From Micromonospora sp. H61 (lineage in GTDB: Bacteria; Actinomycetota; Actinomycetes; Mycobacteriales; Micromonosporaceae): a DNA stretch of 64,000 nucleotides. Where the stretch lies: the NCBI RefSeq assembly GCF_018070325.1, contig NZ_JAGPXY010000005.1, positions 87,012-151,011 on the forward strand. Direction: 5' to 3'. The notes beneath the pieces are model-generated. The model had not been told where the DNA came from. It was given only the letters and a program-made list of their open reading frames with translations, and did no database searches. Both the position numbers and the translations under genes were made by a program. How positions within the stretch are numbered: position 1 is the first letter of the stretch; every line of letters starts with the position of its first letter. Of this stretch, positions 56,563 to 64,000 are shown piece after piece.

Positions 56563-57132
56563 ATGGCACGTGCCGGGGTGACCGTCGAGCGCCTGACGCT
56601 GGCCGCAGCCGAGCTGGCCGACGAGGTGGGCGTCGAGAACGTCACTGTTGCCGCGCTCGCGCGCCAGTTCGGGGTGAAGGACGCCAGCCTGTACTTCCAC
56701 CTGAGGAACGCGCACGAACTGCGGGTCAGGATCGCCCTGCTGGCACTGGCGGAGCTGGCCGACCGGGTCGCCGCCGCGCTCGCCGGCCGGGCCGGCAAGG
56801 ACGCGCTGGTGGCGTTCGCCAACGCCTACCGCGACTACGCGCGAGAGCACCCGGGCCGCTACGCGGCCATGCAGATCGACCTCGACCCGGAGACCGCCGC
56901 CGCGAGCGCGGGCGTCCGGCACGCCGAGATGACCCGGGCGATCCTGCGCGGCTACCGGCTCTCCGAGCCCGACCAGACCGACGCGGTGCGGATGATGCAC
57001 AGCACGTTCCACGGGTTCGTGAGCCTGGAGAAGACCGGCGGCTTCCGGCACACCCCGCGCCCCACCGACGACTCCTGGTCGCGCACCCTGGACGCCCTCG
57101 ACGCCGTCCTGACCAACTGGCCGTCGCGCTGA
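56563..57132 (+). CDS. TetR/AcrR family regulator
   Basis: 189 residues from ATG 56563 (GGAG at 56551-56554). The HTH reads LTLAAAELADEVGVENVTVAALARQFGVKDASLYFHLRNAHEL. The C-terminal effector domain has a WHG-like layout (MMHSTFHGFVSLEKTGGF). It is divergent from the FBP zinc-finger gene and probably represses it. Confidence 0.9.
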   Translation: MARAGVTVERLTLAAAELADEVGVENVTVAALARQFGVKDASLYFHLRNAHELRVRIALLALAELADRVAAALAGRAGKDALVAFANAYRDYAREHPGRYAAMQIDLDPETAAASAGVRHAEMTRAILRGYRLSEPDQTDAVRMMHSTFHGFVSLEKTGGFRHTPRPTDDSWSRTLDALDAVLTNWPSR

Positions 57133-57165
57133 GCTGCCGCAGAGCCACGGCATAGGCTCGGTGAC

Positions 57166-57753
57166 GTGGATGATCTGGAGTTGGCCGACTGGCGGGAGCG
57201 GGTGGCCCGGCTGTACCTGTCCGAGGTCGACCTGGCCGGCTTCCGCGCCGGCCGCGACGAACTCTTCGCCACCCACCCGCAGAGCCCGATCCCCGTGGCG
57301 GAGCGGCCCGACTTCGCCGGGGTGCGCTACTTCCCACCCAACCCGGAGGCCGTGGTCGAGGCGCCTCTGCGCTCGGCCAGCGGCGAGCTGCGCATCGACA
57401 CCGGTGGCCCGGACGGGGTGGTCGCTTACCGGCGAATCGCGGTGGCCGAGACGCCGTGGGGGCCGCTGACCCTGTGGTGGATCGAGGCGTACGGGGGCGG
57501 GCTGTTCGTTCCGCTGCGCGACGGCACCTGCGGGCGGGAGAGCTACGGCGGAGGCCGGTACCTCACCGACACGGTGAAGGGCACCTTCGGCCGGGGCGTC
57601 GAGCTGCTGCCCGGCGACCGGGTCCGGCTGGACGCCAACTACCTCTACAACCCGAGCTGTGCCTACGACGACCGCTGGGCCTGCCCGCTGGCGCCACCGG
57701 AGAACCGGGTCGACGTGCCGCTGCGGGCCGGCGAGCTGGCGTATCACGACTGA
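57166..57753 (+). CDS. DUF1684 family protein
   Basis: 195 residues from GTG 57166. Family signatures: WRERVARLYLSEVDLAGFRAGRDELFATHPQSPI, a middle beta-rich part and the C-terminal YLYNPSCAYDDRWACPLAPPENRVDVPLRAGE. The conserved Cys/Asp-rich end is characteristic; the biochemical function is unknown. Confidence 0.9.
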   Translation: MDDLELADWRERVARLYLSEVDLAGFRAGRDELFATHPQSPIPVAERPDFAGVRYFPPNPEAVVEAPLRSASGELRIDTGGPDGVVAYRRIAVAETPWGPLTLWWIEAYGGGLFVPLRDGTCGRESYGGGRYLTDTVKGTFGRGVELLPGDRVRLDANYLYNPSCAYDDRWACPLAPPENRVDVPLRAGELAYHD

Positions 57754-57765
57754 ACGACGACGCGG

Positions 57766-57797
57766 CCGCCCGCCCCGAGTGCTGCCGGGACGGGCGG
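57766..57797. terminator. terminator between DUF1684 and stress-protein genes
   Basis: CCGCCCG-C-CCCG pairs with CGGG-A-CGGGCGG (one mismatch) around an 8-base loop, between convergent genes. Confidence 0.65.
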
Positions 57798-57808
57798 TCG
57801 GTCGTCGC

Positions 57809-58396
57809 TCAGCGGGCGTTCTGCGTCGAGCTGGACATCTGCATCCGACCGAGCAGCTGTCGCGCCTGGTCGGCGAGCTGCGCGTCGACTGTCACCGCGT
57901 ACTGGCCGGCGCGCAGTGAGCTGGCCGAGGTGAAGTCGCGCTGCCCGCCTGTCATGGCGTGTGCGACCGCGCCGAACACGGCACCCCAGATCGCCCCGAT
58001 GACCAACCCGACCAGGATCACCGCCAGCCAGTTGCCGACGGTGAAGATGCCGAACAACAGGCCGATGAAGAGCCCGAACCAGGCGCCGGTACCGGCGCCG
58101 AGCAGGCCGGCGCGACCGGTGGTCATACGCCCGAGCACCGTCTCCACCAGTGTGAGGTTGGTGCCGACGATGGCGCTGTGCTCCACCGGAAAGCGGTTGT
58201 CGGCCAGGTAGTCGACGACCCGCTGCGCGGTCGGATAGTCCGGGTACGAGCCGATCGTCACGGTCGGCGGGCCGGTCTCCGGCCCGTGGCCGTCCCCGGC
58301 CGGTGTCGACAGGCGGCCGGCCGGCCCGGATGGAAGCAGGTCGCCACCCTGTGTGCCGGGCCGCCACGCGGCGGTCGGCCCCGAAGCTGACGTCAT
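57809..58396 (-). CDS. general stress protein 17M-like (GSP-glycine-zipper type) protein
   Basis: 195 residues from ATG 58396, which has GGAGGA at normal spacing; ATG 58402 lies too close to it. The N-terminal half has a ferredoxin-like GS17M domain (TIGSYPDYPTAQRVVDYLADNRFPVEHSAIVG). A Gly-rich hydrophobic hairpin (LLGAGTGAWFGLFIGLLFGIF; LVGLVIGAIWGAVFGAVAHAM) suggests membrane insertion. The role is stress-related by family only. Confidence 0.88.
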   Translation of the reverse strand: MTSASGPTAAWRPGTQGGDLLPSGPAGRLSTPAGDGHGPETGPPTVTIGSYPDYPTAQRVVDYLADNRFPVEHSAIVGTNLTLVETVLGRMTTGRAGLLGAGTGAWFGLFIGLLFGIFTVGNWLAVILVGLVIGAIWGAVFGAVAHAMTGGQRDFTSASSLRAGQYAVTVDAQLADQARQLLGRMQMSSSTQNAR

Positions 58397-58507
58397 GAGC
58401 ATCCTCCCTCGTCAGCCCGCCGGGTTCCCGTCCAGGCCGACCGGTAACGCGGTCTCCACCGTCGGGCAGGAGGGGAATGGGCGCGGACTGCCCGGGTAGG
58501 CAGTCAG

Positions 58508-60340
58508 GTGGAGAGCGGACAGATCAGCGACTACGGTTTCCTCGCCGACGGCCGCAGCGCGGCGCTGGTGGACGCCTCGGGCTCGGTGAACTGGTGGTGC
58601 CCGGGCCGGTTCGACGCACCGTCGGTGTTCGGGCGGCTGCTCGACGACGGCGCGGGGCACTGGTCGATCCGACCGGAGGTCGATTTCACTGTCGAACGGA
58701 GCTACCTGGAGCACACCCTGGTGTTGCGGACCATCTTCCGCACCGCGCAAGGGGAGGTCGCGCTCACCGACGCGCTCGCCTTCGAGCCCGGCTCGCGAGG
58801 TCACGACATCGGCATGCACCCACCGCAGGTGCTGGTCCGCAGCGTGCAGGGACTCTCCGGTGCGGTGCCGGTGCGGGTGCACTACCGTCCGCGCTTCGAG
58901 TACGGGCGCACCATCGCATACCTGGTCGAGCGTGAGGACATGCTCGAGGCCATCGCCGGGGCCGCGCGGCTCACCTTCCGCAGCAGCGTGCGGTTGGCGT
59001 GCGGCGACGATGGCGATGCCGCGGCGACGTTCACCGTCCGCGCCGGCACGACCCACAACTTCAGTCTCGGGTACGCCCCGACCTACGACGCGCCACTGCC
59101 GGAGGTGCCGGACGCGGACCAGACGATCGCCGACACCGTCGCCGGCTGGCGGTCCTGGGCCGACGAGCACGACTACAAGGGCCTCTACGCCGAGGAGGTG
59201 CGGCGCAGCGGGCTGGTGGTGCAGGGCATGACGTACCGGCCCAGTGGCGCGGTGGTGGCCTCGGTGACCACCTCGCTGCCGGAGAAGCTCGGCGGGGACC
59301 GCAACTACGACTACCGCTACGTCTGGGTGCGCGACTTCAGCCACACCCTGCGGGCGCTGTGGCGCTCGGCGTGCTTCGACGAGGTGCGGCGGCAGTTCGC
59401 CTGGTTGGGCCGGGCGATGGGCCGAATCGGCGACCAGCCGGTGCCCATCATGTACGGGGTGCTGGGGGAGCGGGACCTCACCGAGCATCGGCTGGACCAG
59501 CTCGGCGGTTACCGCGACAGCCCGCCGGTGGTGACCGGCAACGACGCGTGGCGGCAGCGGCAGAACGACATCTACGGCGCGGCCATGGACGCCGCCTGGC
59601 TGATGCGCGACCAGCTCGAACCGTTCGACCCGGACGTCTACCACCTGCTCCGGGTGCTCGCCGATCAGGCCGAGCAGGACTGGAAGCAACCGGACGCGGG
59701 GATGTGGGAGGAGCGTGGAGTGCAACACCACCACGTGTCCTCGAAGGTGGAGTGCTGGGTGGCGCTGGACCGGGCGGTCCGCTTCGGCGACCAGCTCGGC
59801 GGGCCGCAGGACCTGGCTCGCTGGACGGCGGCCCGGGACGAGGTGCGCGCGGCGATCCTCGAGCGGGGGTGGAGCGACCGGCTCCAGTCGTACACCGGGA
59901 TTTTTGATTCCGACGAGCTGGACGCGTCGGTGCTGGTGATGCCGCTGGTGGGTTTTCTGCGGGCCGACGACCCTCGGATGCGCTCGACGGTCCGCGCGGT
60001 GGAGCGGCGGCTGTCGCACGACGGCCTGCTGCGGCGCTGGGACGGCGACCCGGCGGGCTTCGTCATCTGTTCGTTCTGGCTGGTGAGTTGCCTGGCGTTG
60101 GCCGGCGAGCGGGACCGGGCACACGAGTTGTTTCGCGATCTGGCTGGTCGGGTCAACGACCTGGGCCTGTTCGCCGAGCAGATCGACCAGCAGACCGGGG
60201 AGCAGTTGGGCAACTTCCCGCAGGCGTTCTCGCACATCGGTCTCATCAATGCCGCAGGTGTGCTCACCGACGTCGAGCAGGACCTGACGTTGCGCAATTG
60301 CGCGATGCCCCCGGCGCACTTCACCCCGACGCGTAGCTGA
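58508..60340 (+). CDS. GH15 glucoamylase/trehalase-like enzyme
   Basis: 610 residues. An N-terminal supersandwich (ISDYGFLADGRSAALVDASGSVNWWCPGRFDAPSVF) precedes the (alpha/alpha)6 barrel. Catalytic region 1 is WEERGVQHHHVSSKVECWVALDRA, and region 2 EQIDQQTGEQLGNFPQAFSH; YVWVRDFSHTL is the substrate site. This actinobacterial group includes the mycobacterial trehalase, so trehalose is the likely substrate, though starch oligosaccharides are possible. Cytoplasmic (no signal peptide). Confidence 0.92.
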   Translation: MESGQISDYGFLADGRSAALVDASGSVNWWCPGRFDAPSVFGRLLDDGAGHWSIRPEVDFTVERSYLEHTLVLRTIFRTAQGEVALTDALAFEPGSRGHDIGMHPPQVLVRSVQGLSGAVPVRVHYRPRFEYGRTIAYLVEREDMLEAIAGAARLTFRSSVRLACGDDGDAAATFTVRAGTTHNFSLGYAPTYDAPLPEVPDADQTIADTVAGWRSWADEHDYKGLYAEEVRRSGLVVQGMTYRPSGAVVASVTTSLPEKLGGDRNYDYRYVWVRDFSHTLRALWRSACFDEVRRQFAWLGRAMGRIGDQPVPIMYGVLGERDLTEHRLDQLGGYRDSPPVVTGNDAWRQRQNDIYGAAMDAAWLMRDQLEPFDPDVYHLLRVLADQAEQDWKQPDAGMWEERGVQHHHVSSKVECWVALDRAVRFGDQLGGPQDLARWTAARDEVRAAILERGWSDRLQSYTGIFDSDELDASVLVMPLVGFLRADDPRMRSTVRAVERRLSHDGLLRRWDGDPAGFVICSFWLVSCLALAGERDRAHELFRDLAGRVNDLGLFAEQIDQQTGEQLGNFPQAFSHIGLINAAGVLTDVEQDLTLRNCAMPPAHFTPTRS

Positions 60341-60493
60341 GCCCGTACTTTCGTATAAATCTTGACAACTTTCGATCCGATGACGCGAAGTTCTATCGCC
60401 TTCCAGTGAAAGACGTTAATGTCCGGGAAACACCGCGGTGCTCCTCCAGTCGGCGGGAGCGGCACCGAGATCCCCCGGACAGCTGGAGGTCTC

Positions 60494-63370
60494 GTGTCCC
60501 GCACTCTGCGTCGACGGCTCGTCAGCGCCACCACTCTGCTCACCGTCCTGGTCACCCTCTGCCTCGTCCCGCAGGCAAGCGTTCTACCGGCCGCCGCGTC
60601 CCCGGCCCAGGCCGCCGCCCTCGCCCCGCCCGCCACCATCGGGTTCGAGAAGGTCGCCCTCGACGGTGGCCTCTCCATGGGCGAACCGATCGAACTGGCC
60701 GTCGCACCCGACGGCAAGGTCTTCTACATCAACCGGGGCACCAGCAGCGCCGGTGGCCAGGTCCGCCTCTACAACCCGGCGACCAGGTCCACCACCGTGG
60801 CCCTCACCCTGGCGCTGGACGCCCGCTTCGAGGACGGCCTGATCGGCATCACCCTGCACCCGAGCTTCGCGAGCAACCGCTGGGTCTACCTCTTCTACTC
60901 GCCGAAGGTCACCCCACTGGTCAACCGGATCAGCCGGTTCACCTTCAACCCGTCCACGCTGCTGCTCGACCCGGGCAGCGAGGACGTGCTGATCGAGTGG
61001 CCCACCGAACGCGATCTCTGCTGCCACTCGGCCGGTTCGATGAGCTGGGACACCGCCGGCAACCTGTACTTCGCCGTCGGCGACAACACCAACTCCGGCG
61101 GCGACTCCGCCGGAATGGCCCCGATCGACGAGCGGACGAACCGCAACGCGCAGTACGACGCCCAACGCACCTCTGGCAACACCAACGACCTGCGCGGCAA
61201 GATCAACCGGATCCACCCGGAGAACGACGGCAGCTACACCGTCCCCGCCGGCAACATCTTCGCCGCCGGCACCGCCCGAACGCGCCCGGAGATCTACGTG
61301 ATGGGCGTGCGCAACCCGTACCGGATCTGGGTGGACCGCAAGGCCAACAACACCCTCTACTGGGGTGAGGTCGGCCCGGATGCCGGCGCCGACCTCGCCA
61401 ACCGTGGCCCGGCGGCCTACGACGAGTTCAACCGGGCCAACGGGCCCGGCAACTACGGTTGGCCGTACTGTGGCGGCCCCAACGTCGCCTACAACGACTG
61501 GGACTTCGCCACCGCCACACCGCGCGGCTGGTTCCCCTGCGGCGGCTCGACCGGCCCGGTCAACAACTCACCCCGCAACACGGGTGTCCAGCAGCTTCCG
61601 CCGACGAAACCGGCACTGGTCTGGGAACAGCACGGCGGCAGTGAGGACTGGCCGGCGCTGGACAACCCGGGTGGGTGCGGGTCGCCCAACCACGTCGAGG
61701 TCTACCACTACGACCCGAATCTCGTCTCGGACGTGAAGTGGCCGGCCTACTACGACAACAAGTGGTTGATCTCCGAGTACTGCCGCAACTGGATCAAGGA
61801 GGTCCAGTTCGACAACGGCAACCCGTCCACCGGCACGCCGACCGTCATCGAGCCGGTGCTCGCCGGCATGAAGCTCGTCCATCCGATCGACTGGCAGTTC
61901 GGCCCGGACGGTTCGCTCTACCTGCTGGAGTACGGCAGCGGCTACTTCTCCGGCGCGGTAGACGCCGGTCTCTACAAAATCAACTATGTCCAGGGTGGCC
62001 GGTCGCCGGAAGCCAAGGCCACCGTCAACCGGGACAACGGCCTGGCCCCCCTCTCGGTGACCTTCTCCAGCGCCGGCAGCTCGGACCCGGACGGCGACCC
62101 GCTGACGTACGCGTGGGACTTCACCAACAACGGCAGCACCGACTCGACAGCCGCGAACCCGTCCTTCACGTACTCCGCCAACGGCACCTACAGCGCCCGG
62201 CTCACAGTCAACGACGGCACCGGCCGCAGCGCCACCACAGTGGTGTCGGTGGTGGTCGGCAACAACCGGCCGACTGTCACGTTGACCGGCCTGCCCGCCG
62301 GCGGGCTCTTCGACTGGGGGCAGGACCTGGCGGTGGGCGCCACGGCCAGTGACCCGCAGGACGGCACGCCGGCCTGCTCGGCGGTGGTCGTCCGGGCCGC
62401 GCTGGGCCACCAGGAGCACGCCCACGAGGAGGGGGAGGGGACCGGCTGCGGCGCGACCTTCAACACCGGCCCGGTGCACGCCGGCCCCGACTCGGTGCTG
62501 TTCTTCGTCCTGCGGGGCAGCTACACCGATCGCGGCGCGACCGGCTCGGCCGCGCTCACCGGTGAGCAGGAGATCAGCCTCTACCCGAAACAGTGGCAGG
62601 CTGAGCACTTCGTCCAGCTCAACGGCCCCAAGGTGATCGACCAGGCGGCGGCCGAGGGTGGCAAGCGGCTGGGCGACGTCCAGAACGGCGAGAGCGTGCG
62701 GCACCACGCGGTGAGCCTCAAGGGGATCACCGGCGTCCGGGCCCGGGTCTCCTCCGGCGGCCCCGGCGGCACCCTCTCCTTCCGGTACGACTCACCGACC
62801 GGCACCGAGGTCGCCCGGATCGCGGTGCCGAACACCGGCGGCTGGGACAACTACACCGAGCTGAGCGCCACGGTGACCAAGCCCGACGACGGCACCCACG
62901 ACCTGTACCTGGTCGTCACCGGCGGCAGCGGGGCGTTGCTGGACGTGGACAGCTACACCTTCACCGGCCCGGGCGTCGGCACCGGCGGGGCGCGCACCGG
63001 TGAGGTCAAGGCCCTCGGCAAGTGCGCGGACATCGCCTCCAGCCAGACCGCGAACGGCACCAAGGTGCAGACCTGGACCTGCAACGGCACCGCAGCCCAG
63101 CGGTGGAGCCTGCCCGGCGACGGCACGGTGCGGGGGCTCGCCAAGTGCCTGGACGTGAAGGCGAGCGGGACCACCGACGGCACCCTCGTGCAGCTCTACG
63201 ACTGCAACGGCAGCGGGGCCCAGCAGTGGGCCGCCCAGTCGGACGGCAGCCTGCGCAACCCCCAGTCCGGGCGGTGCCTGGACATCCCCAACTCGGACCT
63301 CACCGACGGTCGGCAACTGCGGATCTGGACCTGCAACGGCACCGGGGCGCAACGCTGGACCCTGCCGTGA
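60494..63370 (+). CDS. secreted PQQ-dependent sugar dehydrogenase with PKD, CBM6-like and ricin-type lectin modules
   Basis: 958 residues from GTG 60494 (GGAGG upstream). A Sec signal (RRRLVSATTLLTVLVTLCLV) is followed by a six-bladed glucose/sorbosone dehydrogenase propeller (GIGITLHPSFASNRWVYLFY-like region, CCHSAGSMSWD, RGKINRI, GVRNPYRIWVD, GNYGWPYCGG). Next are a PKD domain (PLSVTFSSAGSSDPDGDPLTYAWDF), a carbohydrate-binding CBM6-like segment, and three QxW repeats of a ricin B/CBM13 lectin ending in GAQRWTLP. It probably oxidises sugars on polysaccharide surfaces. Confidence 0.92.
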   Translation: MSRTLRRRLVSATTLLTVLVTLCLVPQASVLPAAASPAQAAALAPPATIGFEKVALDGGLSMGEPIELAVAPDGKVFYINRGTSSAGGQVRLYNPATRSTTVALTLALDARFEDGLIGITLHPSFASNRWVYLFYSPKVTPLVNRISRFTFNPSTLLLDPGSEDVLIEWPTERDLCCHSAGSMSWDTAGNLYFAVGDNTNSGGDSAGMAPIDERTNRNAQYDAQRTSGNTNDLRGKINRIHPENDGSYTVPAGNIFAAGTARTRPEIYVMGVRNPYRIWVDRKANNTLYWGEVGPDAGADLANRGPAAYDEFNRANGPGNYGWPYCGGPNVAYNDWDFATATPRGWFPCGGSTGPVNNSPRNTGVQQLPPTKPALVWEQHGGSEDWPALDNPGGCGSPNHVEVYHYDPNLVSDVKWPAYYDNKWLISEYCRNWIKEVQFDNGNPSTGTPTVIEPVLAGMKLVHPIDWQFGPDGSLYLLEYGSGYFSGAVDAGLYKINYVQGGRSPEAKATVNRDNGLAPLSVTFSSAGSSDPDGDPLTYAWDFTNNGSTDSTAANPSFTYSANGTYSARLTVNDGTGRSATTVVSVVVGNNRPTVTLTGLPAGGLFDWGQDLAVGATASDPQDGTPACSAVVVRAALGHQEHAHEEGEGTGCGATFNTGPVHAGPDSVLFFVLRGSYTDRGATGSAALTGEQEISLYPKQWQAEHFVQLNGPKVIDQAAAEGGKRLGDVQNGESVRHHAVSLKGITGVRARVSSGGPGGTLSFRYDSPTGTEVARIAVPNTGGWDNYTELSATVTKPDDGTHDLYLVVTGGSGALLDVDSYTFTGPGVGTGGARTGEVKALGKCADIASSQTANGTKVQTWTCNGTAAQRWSLPGDGTVRGLAKCLDVKASGTTDGTLVQLYDCNGSGAQQWAAQSDGSLRNPQSGRCLDIPNSDLTDGRQLRIWTCNGTGAQRWTLP

Positions 63371-63414
63371 CCGCCCCCTGACCGGCTCGGAGATGCCGCG
63401 GCACGTTGCTCCTT

Positions 63415-63474
63415 GATCACTTGATGCTGAGTAGTTGTGGGAAGGCTCCAACAGCTACTCAGCATCAAGTGATC
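63415..63474. repeat. REP-like palindromic repeat, copy 2
   Basis: GATCACTTGATGCTGAGTAG (63415-63434) pairs perfectly over 20 bases with 63455-63474 around a 20-base loop. Its outer 12 bases and inner GTAG/CTAC equal those of the copy at 38789-38848. It lies between the sugar dehydrogenase stop and the phosphoesterase start. Confidence 0.9.
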
Positions 63475-63498
63475 GTGAGGTTGGGGGAGGATGTCGGG

Positions 63499-63999
63499 AT
63501 GCGGCTGGTGCTCACGGCGGACACCCACGTACCGAAGCGGGCCCGGGACCTACCCGGGCCCCTCTGGGCGGCCATCGAGGCGGCCGACGTGGTGGTGCAC
63601 GCCGGCGTCTGGGTGGACGAGGCCCTGCTCGACGCCATGACCGCGCGGTCACGCCGACTGATCGGGGTGTACGGCAACAACGACGGCCCGGCGCTGCGCG
63701 CCCGGCTGCCGGAGGTGGCCCGGGTCGAGCTCGACGGCCTGCGGATGGCGGTGGTGCACGAGACCGGTCAACGGACCGGCCGTGAGAAGCGGTGCGCGGC
63801 CCGCTTTCCCGACGTCGACCTGCTGGTGTTCGGGCATTCGCACATCCCCTGGGACACCGAGGCGGCCTCTGGGCTGCGCCTGCTCAACCCCGGCTCACCC
63901 ACCGACCGCCGCTCCCAACCCCACGCCACCTACCTCACCGCCGAGGTGCACACCGGCGCCCTCACCAAGGTCCACCTACACCCCCTGCCCCGCCCCTGA
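63499..63999 (+). CDS. YfcE/MJ0936-family metallophosphoesterase with a substituted metal ligand
   Basis: 166 residues from ATG 63499 (GGGGGAGG upstream). Motifs: LTADTH (Asp8, His10), VYGNND, VVHETG and FGHSH; the calcineurin-like fold is otherwise complete. The second motif, normally H-x-G-D, reads HAGVW, with Val37 (GTC at 63607-63609) where the bridging Asp (GAC) is expected. It is either a catalytically impaired protein or a one-base change in the sequence. Typical relatives are cyclic-nucleotide or phosphodiester hydrolases. Confidence 0.88.
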   Translation: MRLVLTADTHVPKRARDLPGPLWAAIEAADVVVHAGVWVDEALLDAMTARSRRLIGVYGNNDGPALRARLPEVARVELDGLRMAVVHETGQRTGREKRCAARFPDVDLLVFGHSHIPWDTEAASGLRLLNPGSPTDRRSQPHATYLTAEVHTGALTKVHLHPLPRP

Positions 64000-64000
64000 C

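Overview
The window is high-GC actinobacterial chromosome. The GC-rich codon use, frequent GTG/TTG starts, an XRE-DUF397 pair, an ECF41 sigma factor, SigB/SigF-type sigma, a DtxR/IdeR-type iron box, a CebR-type cellulase operator and a secreted GH9-CBM2 enzyme together suggest a soil filamentous genus, most likely Micromonospora or a close relative in Micromonosporaceae. That genus call is an inference from gene content; no rRNA or tRNA gene was seen.

Layout, left to right. 0-1.3 kb: end of an FAD/NAD(P) oxidoreductase followed by an ECF41 sigma factor. 1.4-5.9 kb: sdhCAB (succinate dehydrogenase) transcribed leftward, divergent from a LysR regulator with a perfect palindrome between them. 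5.9-10.9 kb: hrpA helicase, a cytidine-deaminase-like enzyme and a YciI protein. 11-15.1 kb: iron-box controlled siderophore ABC importer (two permeases, ATPase, lipoprotein). 15.3-21.7 kb: acyltransferase-SGNH protein, an unrecognised conserved protein behind a palindromic operator, a Ski2-like helicase and trmB. 21.8-23.3 kb: secreted anchored protein plus class F sortase.

23.4-26.9 kb is different. An alpha/beta hydrolase is cut off at its nucleophile region, and the DNA beyond it (about 23.97-26.88 kb) is visibly richer in A and T. It carries a frame with an internal TGA, a two-helix pentapeptide-repeat protein, a small GntR-type regulator and two tiny Cys-rich proteins. It looks like the remnant of an integrated element; no integrase or att repeats were found.

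26.9-39.6 kb: a PAC2 - exonuclease III - MhuD-like heme oxygenase run, a secreted lysozyme-like protein with a long hairpin-rich leader, EcsC, GDSL lipoprotein, gabD, a TIGR03885 LLM oxidoreductase, a CPA1 antiporter overlapping a UBP zinc finger, an orphan HisRS-like protein and a HAD phosphatase. 39.6-50.8 kb: GH9 cellulase with a perfect CebR/CelR box, PP2C phosphatase, hrpB, XRE-DUF397 pair, GPP34 protein, APC permease with GNAT, SigB/F-type sigma. 51-64 kb: phospholipase D, pirin with MarR, GNAT, FBP zinc finger divergent from TetR, DUF1684, general stress protein, GH15 trehalase/glucoamylase, a secreted PQQ sugar dehydrogenase with PKD and ricin-type lectin modules, and a metallophosphoesterase with an apparent loss of one metal-ligand Asp.

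Notable structure outside genes: two copies of the same palindromic repeat 24.6 kb apart, several strong intergenic hairpins (terminators), a C10 tract before the permease, and two small genes (48 and 42 codons) with excellent ribosome binding sites. Gene functions were assigned from recognised motifs by reading alone; no database search was possible.
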